Origin: Kazachstania africana CBS 2517
Lineage: Eukaryota; Ascomycota; Saccharomycetes; Saccharomycetales; Saccharomycetaceae
NCBI RefSeq assembly: GCF_000304475.1
Contig: NC_018946.1
Span: 434,001 to 498,000 of the forward strand
Length of the DNA stretch: 64,000 nucleotides
Direction: 5' to 3'
In this document: positions 58,386 through 64,000 of the stretch, in pieces
Position numbering within the stretch: position 1 is the stretch's first letter
Layout of the letters: each line of letters begins with the position of its first letter
Made by a program: the position numbers and the translations under genes
The notes under the pieces: model-generated
Seen by the model: only the letters and a program-made list of their open reading frames with translations
Told to the model about the DNA's origin: nothing
The model's database searches: none

Positions 58386-59723
58386 TCAATTTAGTTTGCA
58401 TTGATTTGGATACTTCCTGTGCTGGATAGGTTGCGGGAACATTCCGTGCTCAATCAGTTTCTGAACGCTCCATTCGATAGCGCTCTCAGTTTTATAGCAC
58501 CACATTATCCATCCTTCTCTCATTTCGAAAGCATCTAGTTGTGCCTCAACAAATTTTCTCGTATTTTCCCTCTTTTCATTCGACCATGTGTCAATATTGT
58601 CGTTACCATTACAAGATCCTAACCTGAAATCGCTTGGAATGTTCTTATCTCTAAAGAAAGTTCCATCGTAGCGTGCACCAACGCCTACACCGTTTAACCA
58701 CTTGGCACAGTCGTCTAATGCTGCAGAAAATTCTCCTCCTATGCTCCAGTGATATTCATTTACGACATCATATCCCCATTGACAAGCAGTACGAATTTTC
58801 TGATCGACTGGACGGTCCAATTCACCGGGGGAAAAGACTGTATAATGATGATGATCAACGGCAACACCCCAAAAGCCTTGGTCCAACGTCAAAAAATTAT
58901 CCCAATAGTTAGGAGGTTGGAAAGCGTCCTGTAGGACAATAATTTGATTTCTTTGTAGAGTATCTCTCAAATAACGGTATGCTGGCATGACATAATCGTT
59001 TTTGTATTTACCCATATCTATAGCTGGACCTAATGGCTCATTTAATAGTTCAATACCAACTACAGTGTTTAGATATTCATTTCGGGAATATTTTTCCAGG
59101 ATATAATATAATGAGTCTAATGTGAGTTTCAGATTCCTATCCTCCAAGAATGCTAACCAGTCTCTCAATCCTGAATTATCGAACCCATTCTGTGATCCCG
59201 CAGCACCATGTAAATCAATCCATACTTTCAAGTTGTATTTTGATGCCCATCCAATTGCTCTATCAAGGTACGACTCTTGTAATCCTGTTACATAAGGATC
59301 ATTATCCAAAAGTTTGAAGGCCCAATAACCTACTGGAATCCTAACAAGATTAAAGCCTTGACGTGCAATAGCTGCAAAATCTTGTTCTGTGTAAAAGGAA
59401 TCCCAATGAGCAATCAATCTTCTTCTGGCCTCGTCATAACCTAACATTTGGCAGTAGTGGTATTCATCAACTGGAATACCGTTATCATTTTCAGTATTAG
59501 TGCGAAACACTTCAAATAAGGATGGGGTGATATACGGCTCGAGAACCAACCACCCTCCAATATTTACTCCGCGTATAGGCTCCGCTAGCCTATCATAATC
59601 TAAGTACCTTTTCTTCATTTGAAACTGCACAGAGTTGGAAGTTTTCATAGGAATTACATTAGCCCTTACACTATAAAGGCATAATGACAAAGCAAAAAAT
59701 AGCAGCTGAATATTACGTAGCAT
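58386..59723 (-). CDS. SPR1: Exo-1,3-beta-glucanase (Spr1/Exg1 family)
   Basis: A 445-residue secreted GH5 glucanase, the same length as S. cerevisiae Spr1. The frame is open to 59801 but without ATG; the ATG at 59723 starts a clear signal peptide ([18 protein letters not shown]). A Lys-Arg site at residues 38-39 suits Kex2 processing as in Exg1. Catalytic residues are Glu229 (ELLNEPLG, acid/base) and Glu331 ([10 protein letters not shown], nucleophile). It hydrolyses cell-wall beta-1,3-glucan; Spr1 is sporulation-specific, Exg1 vegetative. Position beside ULS1 and IES4 favours SPR1 (YOR190W). Confidence 0.94.
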   Translation of the reverse strand: MLRNIQLLFFALSLCLYSVRANVIPMKTSNSVQFQMKKRYLDYDRLAEPIRGVNIGGWLVLEPYITPSLFEVFRTNTENDNGIPVDEYHYCQMLGYDEARRRLIAHWDSFYTEQDFAAIARQGFNLVRIPVGYWAFKLLDNDPYVTGLQESYLDRAIGWASKYNLKVWIDLHGAAGSQNGFDNSGLRDWLAFLEDRNLKLTLDSLYYILEKYSRNEYLNTVVGIELLNEPLGPAIDMGKYKNDYVMPAYRYLRDTLQRNQIIVLQDAFQPPNYWDNFLTLDQGFWGVAVDHHHYTVFSPGELDRPVDQKIRTACQWGYDVVNEYHWSIGGEFSAALDDCAKWLNGVGVGARYDGTFFRDKNIPSDFRLGSCNGNDNIDTWSNEKRENTRKFVEAQLDAFEMREGWIMWCYKTESAIEWSVQKLIEHGMFPQPIQHRKYPNQCKLN

Positions 59724-60087
59724 TTGGTCTTGATAGCTCTCTGCTTTGTGTGGTTCAAATACTTGACATTTTTTCTTGTTAAAATTACTTACTGTCACCA
59801 AAATGTGCTATATATATAAAGTGCAAAGCAGCATGATTGACACAAACAAAATATCTACTCTATAGTAAAATTGAAGCTCCCTAACGAAAATGAGGCTCTT
59901 CCATTTGCATTATCTAACGATATAGATCGAGATGTTTGATCAATTTGTAAGAAAATGGTACTAAACAAATTTGTTTGACATCATAATATGAATGTTGAAT
60001 ATTAGAGCATGATAGCCTTTAGTGCAAATCTGACACCTTTTAAGTCTATGCCTCTTCCTTACAATTTGTTCTAATAAATATACTAGC
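59724..60087. other. SPR1 upstream region
   Basis: Contains a TATA-like ATATATATAAA about 90 bp upstream of SPR1. No gene seen. Confidence 0.6.
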
Positions 60088-60354
60088 TTATTCCTTCAAA
60101 TCCGCTGGCTCTTCATTTGCACTTTCTTCTTTTTCATCGATCTCTGTCTTTCTTTGACCTCTAATGTCATGTCTAATCCACCCATTTAATTTGACAGTAT
60201 ATCCAGTAAAACTTTTCACATCAATTTCCTGATCAACTTTGTCCCAAGGAATCACGAGTTTATCAGTGTCTGGATCTTCAACCACTTGTTGATTATGTTC
60301 ACTTTCATGCTTTTTCACACTAACAGGTGCCGGTGTAACACTAGCTTCACTCAT
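60088..60354 (-). CDS. IES4: Ies4, INO80 complex subunit
   Basis: An 88-residue acidic protein; S. cerevisiae Ies4 is 116 aa. The conserved core (KLVIPWDKV then IDVKSFTGYTVKLNGWIRHDIR) is the recognisable part, followed by a Glu/Asp-rich tail. The frame extends to 60369 without ATG, so the start is the ATG at 60354. Ies4 is a small subunit of the INO80 remodeller and a Mec1/Tel1 phosphorylation target. Lies between SPR1 and MSB1 as in YOR189W. Confidence 0.9.
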   Translation of the reverse strand: MSEASVTPAPVSVKKHESEHNQQVVEDPDTDKLVIPWDKVDQEIDVKSFTGYTVKLNGWIRHDIRGQRKTEIDEKEESANEEPADLKE

Positions 60355-60477
60355 ATTGGCGACTCTCACAATTATCTATTGGTTCAATTGCGCTCCTGTT
60401 ATAAGTTAATTTTACGTTTCTAAGATTTTTATTTTTTTATCTATTAATGCTAGTAACCGAAAAAGTATATATTTTTA

Positions 60478-63400
60478 CTATATACCAAAATTACCACTAC
60501 GTATATTATCGTATAATTTTTTCCTATCTTGTCTCTTGTTTGTATTACCATGCAATCTGTTTGCACTAAACGATGCAACTGGAATATTTACTGGTGGTGG
60601 GGTTGAATGCACATAACCTGCGTAGTTTTGAGCTTGCTGGATTGGCTGTGACGGTGGAAGGGGCTGAACCAGTTGTGCCGGTTGCATTGGTTGTCCTTGA
60701 GGATAGTTATTGTAGTAACCTTGGTTGTAACTCTGTGGATTCATCATGTAGGGCTGCTGATGACGTCCTTGGTTGTATGCCTGTGGAGATGCATGCTGTT
60801 GGCGTTTAGTAAGATAAGAAGGTTGAACTTGCGCATATTGATTTTGTGACGCAACGTTCGTACCTTGCTTTTGCTGCCTAACTATGGGCGTTAAATTATT
60901 ATAAGGATAAGCCTGAGCCTGCATCACAGGTAAGAATTTTTCCTGTCTTGCTTGAGGTGAAATATTCGTAACCGGCAAGACAGATTGTAGATTAGATGGT
61001 GAAAAGTACATATCTTGTGATGACGCTACTGGTGATTGTGCATAGCCATTTGTGAGTTGCGCTGGTGGAAGTTGGTTCAAAGGCGGAGAGGGTGATTTAA
61101 GAATTGGTTGGCTTGAAGGTGATTGCATAATTGGCTGTTGGTGCCTTGGACTCACATCTTGTCTTTCTAGGACTGGTGAGGGTGACAACCCGTTTTTCTG
61201 AATATTCCTCATAGGGGAATGTTGTGGATTAGTTCGTCTATTTGGATTGAAAGAATCACTAGAGAATTCTTCTTTTATTGAAAGGTCTGAAGTTGTAGAT
61301 GCTTTCTGTTCTGACAAGCACTGAGGTTGTATGTACTGAATTTCACTATTTGTGCCCTCATATTGTTGAAATTGGATTGAAGAAGCTTGAGGCTGTGCTT
61401 GCGGTATAGTCGTGGTTTTAGAAGAACCTTGCTGTTGGAATTGGATCTGCGAACGAGGTTGGGCTTGTGGGGGAATCTGGACTTGTGGCTGAAGCTGAGT
61501 TTGAGTTTGAATCTGTGGTTGTGGTTGTAATTGTGGTTGTAGTTGTGGTTGAGGTTGGGGTTGAGGTTGAGTTTGTAGCTGTGGTTGTAGCTGTGGTTGT
61601 GATTGTGGTTGTGGTTGTGGCTGAATTTGTAGCTGTGGTTGAGGTTGCAACTGTGGTTGGACTCTGGGTCTCTGTGGTGAAGGCGTCCGGGAAGAAGAGG
61701 ATATAGCATATTGTAAAGAGCTTGGCTGTGTAGGAGAGTTTTTTCGTTTCGTATCAACAAGAGGCAAAGGCTTTGCATAAGCTTTAGGCTCAGATATACT
61801 CTCCTCTGTACGATTATTTATCTTCAGAGATTCAATAGGACTTGATATGGAACTAGCTGCATCAAACTCCATATGACTCAAATTTGAAGATTTGTAGTGA
61901 TCAAACCTTGTAACACTCTCGAAAGTTTCTTGTTCAATCACAGGCGTCCGTTCATTTTCATAATCCTTTATCATCATTTGTTCAACCATACCATTTATCT
62001 CAGCTATTGTATTATTATTATTGTTATTATTATCTTTAGTTGATTTATCTCTTTTGCTGAATTGAGAAGGTAGCTCCTTCACGTTCGCTATATCAACCTG
62101 GAAGTTCTTTCCTGTATCTACAGGAGGCAGTTCGTAATTATAATCCACTTCAGCCGTTGTTTGGACCTCATTTGGTAACGCAGTTTCATGTATCGATGAG
62201 CTATTGCTACTACTACTTTTTTTTCTCAAATTATTGAGCGGATTCCATTTATAGAGTTTTTGCTCAAATACATGAAGGTTTTTGTTATGTTTCGCTGAAT
62301 TTTTGTTGAGCACATCTTTGCTTATAACAGTGTGATAAGCTCCGGGATTAGACTGTTGTTCAATTTGAATCGGTGAAACAGCTGTTGGAGATTTCCCGAT
62401 CAAATAAGAGGGTGATCCTTCTTGCGCACCGTGTTGCTCTTCTGGTTCGGTTGTCGACACTTCTTCCCGCTTATTACTTTCAATCTGCTTCTTTAACTGG
62501 CTCTGACTATTGTAGGCAAGAGTAATATCACATTCTTGGAAAACTACCCATTTTTTGAAACCATCAAATTCAAATTCTAATATTAACGATCTGCCAAATA
62601 TTTTTTTCTTTTGCGAAGTTTGTTCATAGGATAATGAAGATAACCAAGTCCAGATAAAATAGTCATCAATATCAACCCTTTTCACCTGAATAAATTCATC
62701 CAATTCATGAATATTTTCTAGCGGTCTTCTGCGAGCCCAACCTGCTTGAAGGGTAGAATGTTTTGTTGACATTAATTTCATTATTCTTCTAGATTCTTGT
62801 GACATTTTCCTACTTATCCCCTCAACGTTATTTTTCTTCTTGAATAGAGATTTTAGTAGGGCATAATCTTCACGAGCTTCAAAAGCATCATGATTTGAGA
62901 AATCTAAAAGGTCATTGCATCTTTCCAACAGCTGCCATGGCTTCCTTGAGAAGTCATCAGTATATAATGTAACCAGTGGAATAGTAAGAATAGTTTCCGA
63001 GGAATATGCAGTAGAACCCTCTGGAGGATAATCATTATTAAAAAGTACGCTCTTCAGTGATCTTGGTAACTTTGAAGTTTCTAAATCATTTGTAATAAAA
63101 CTTTTCAAGAACGCTAGCAATAAGTGGAACATTGCATCAGAGCCCGGAATCCATTGATCAAGACCGTCCTGTAATGAATTGTTGGACTTCTTTTCTGGAT
63201 TTATTGGCGTTTTAGAATCAAAATCTAAATCATTTCCTTTGTTAACATGAACTGGTTTATCAAAGGCCCATATTGCGCACATTTTTGAGATTTTTCTGGC
63301 ACTTAACTTATTAACTTTGGCATTTGACGCTATCGTTACAATGAGATCGAAAAAATCATAAACAATCGATGCATGATGAGGAGAATCAAGACATTGGGGC

Positions 63401-63873
63401 ATAATTTCTAAAAAGGCTTTTTGTGGAAAGTTTTTCTCAGCCTCTCTCAGCTTGAACTCCAAATATGCTTGCCACCCAATAACTTCAGAATTTGGCAATC
63501 TTGCCCAGATGTATTTCAACGATTGGAATAGAGTCCATTCGTTTGTCTTTGAGATAATTTTTGCTTGGAGGGAATCATTTACTGGCACTCCATTTCCCTG
63601 CGGGAATATTTCATTTAGGAACCGCAATAGTTTTTCATTTGTCTGCTCTGGTCTAAATGGGATCATCAAATATTCTACGTCTATTGCCTTTTCTTTCAAT
63701 GAGGCCGTAATTAAATGAATAACTCCTTTAACTTTATCACGCTCAAAGTCATTGAAAAATTCGAACTCTTCATCATCACCATCTTGTTGCGCTTTGTCTG
63801 CCTTTCGTACAGGACTAGTAGGCCTAGATTTATTGACTGGGGGATTAGGTAATGGCTTAATGGTTTCGTTCAT
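60478..63873 (-). CDS. MSB1: Msb1, Cdc42/Rho1-pathway bud-site protein
   Basis: A 1131-residue protein (S. cerevisiae 1137) acting in polarity establishment as a scaffold of Cdc42 and Rho1 signalling at the bud neck. The N-terminal 480 residues form the conserved RhoGAP-like region (FNDFERDKVKGVIHLITASLKEK..., KMCAIWAFDKPV), apparently without a catalytic Arg finger motif that I can identify. The C-terminal half is disordered and Gln/Pro-rich, including a long alternating QP tract at about residues 735-810 encoded by a repeated TTGTGG-type sequence. Confidence 0.94.
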   Translation of the reverse strand: MNETIKPLPNPPVNKSRPTSPVRKADKAQQDGDDEEFEFFNDFERDKVKGVIHLITASLKEKAIDVEYLMIPFRPEQTNEKLLRFLNEIFPQGNGVPVNDSLQAKIISKTNEWTLFQSLKYIWARLPNSEVIGWQAYLEFKLREAEKNFPQKAFLEIMPQCLDSPHHASIVYDFFDLIVTIASNAKVNKLSARKISKMCAIWAFDKPVHVNKGNDLDFDSKTPINPEKKSNNSLQDGLDQWIPGSDAMFHLLLAFLKSFITNDLETSKLPRSLKSVLFNNDYPPEGSTAYSSETILTIPLVTLYTDDFSRKPWQLLERCNDLLDFSNHDAFEAREDYALLKSLFKKKNNVEGISRKMSQESRRIMKLMSTKHSTLQAGWARRRPLENIHELDEFIQVKRVDIDDYFIWTWLSSLSYEQTSQKKKIFGRSLILEFEFDGFKKWVVFQECDITLAYNSQSQLKKQIESNKREEVSTTEPEEQHGAQEGSPSYLIGKSPTAVSPIQIEQQSNPGAYHTVISKDVLNKNSAKHNKNLHVFEQKLYKWNPLNNLRKKSSSSNSSSIHETALPNEVQTTAEVDYNYELPPVDTGKNFQVDIANVKELPSQFSKRDKSTKDNNNNNNNTIAEINGMVEQMMIKDYENERTPVIEQETFESVTRFDHYKSSNLSHMEFDAASSISSPIESLKINNRTEESISEPKAYAKPLPLVDTKRKNSPTQPSSLQYAISSSSRTPSPQRPRVQPQLQPQPQLQIQPQPQPQSQPQLQPQLQTQPQPQPQPQLQPQLQPQPQIQTQTQLQPQVQIPPQAQPRSQIQFQQQGSSKTTTIPQAQPQASSIQFQQYEGTNSEIQYIQPQCLSEQKASTTSDLSIKEEFSSDSFNPNRRTNPQHSPMRNIQKNGLSPSPVLERQDVSPRHQQPIMQSPSSQPILKSPSPPLNQLPPAQLTNGYAQSPVASSQDMYFSPSNLQSVLPVTNISPQARQEKFLPVMQAQAYPYNNLTPIVRQQKQGTNVASQNQYAQVQPSYLTKRQQHASPQAYNQGRHQQPYMMNPQSYNQGYYNNYPQGQPMQPAQLVQPLPPSQPIQQAQNYAGYVHSTPPPVNIPVASFSANRLHGNTNKRQDRKKLYDNIRSGNFGI
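61440..61670 (-). repeat. Gln-Pro coding repeat in MSB1
   Basis: Imperfect hexanucleotide repeat (CAACCA/CAACTA type on the coding strand) giving alternating Gln-Pro and Gln-Leu. Such tracts expand and shrink readily. Confidence 0.9.
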
Positions 63874-64000
63874 GGTTCAAATGATGATGTATGATATAAT
63901 TGGACTCAGAGTACAGTACTACTACACCAAACTGAAAAAAAAAAAATATTAAAAAACCAAACTCTCAAAGGAAGAAATTAGGAAAAATTAAATAAATAAA

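Noticed and set aside
61467..61706. Val-rich plus-strand frame and His/Asn-rich minus-strand frame over MSB1
   Set aside because: They are alternative-frame readings of the QP-coding repeat.

Overview
The window is nuclear chromosomal DNA from a budding yeast of the Saccharomycetaceae. Nearly every gene is recognisable as a Saccharomyces cerevisiae orthologue, the gene density is high, introns are few, and those present use GTATGT with TACTAAC-type branch sites. Genes that belong to whole-genome-duplication pairs (PEX27/PEX25, SPR1/EXG1, SDS24/SDS23, YBP1/YBP2, PYC1/PYC2) point to a post-duplication lineage. The genus cannot be fixed from sequence reading alone; Kazachstania, Naumovozyma or a relative would fit.

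Layout. 1-7.0 kb holds BFR1 (5'-truncated by the window edge), MCA1, LIP5, SLK19 and PEX27, which is the S. cerevisiae YOR198-YOR193 order with TOA1 absent. An initiator tRNA-Met gene and a 1.2 kb gene-free stretch follow. 8.4-12.6 kb holds UBS1, TYR1, POP7 and PEX32 (YBR165-YBR168). 13.1-19.3 kb is an accessory island between tRNA-Ala and tRNA-Trp genes. It contains a decayed Ty1/copia-type retrotransposon, then a 2.75 kb inverted repeat carrying two divergent, identical copies of a small secreted-protein gene with killer-preprotoxin architecture. 19.9-52.6 kb is a long collinear block, OM14, ROT2, SLX1, MCX1, YBR225W, TDP1, PCS60, PDB1, YBR220C, PYC, ATG12, YBP1, HPC2, tRNA-Asp/tRNA-Arg, SDS24, MET8, NGR1, AME1 (YBR230-YBR211). 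53.0-63.9 kb returns to the YOR block with ULS1, SPR1, IES4 and MSB1 (YOR191-YOR188). The window is therefore a mosaic of two ancestral segments.

The most interesting feature is the inverted repeat. Each toxin-like gene is followed by a run of A residues joined directly to a 152 bp piece of retrotransposon LTR that ends exactly at the LTR 3' terminus. That is the product expected if tRNA-primed Ty strong-stop cDNA switched template onto the poly(A) or A-rich end of a toxin-encoding RNA. The unit lies about 100 bp upstream of a tRNA gene, a typical Ty target. The primer tRNA (initiator Met) and a near-perfect primer-binding site for it are both in this window.

The remaining genes are ordinary housekeeping genes: lipoate, siroheme, tyrosine and pyruvate metabolism, ER glycoprotein trimming, peroxisome biology, DNA repair, kinetochore and chromatin. 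Two genes (OM14 and HPC2) need a tiny first exon that is easy to miss, and PCS60 appears to lack its usual peroxisomal targeting tail.
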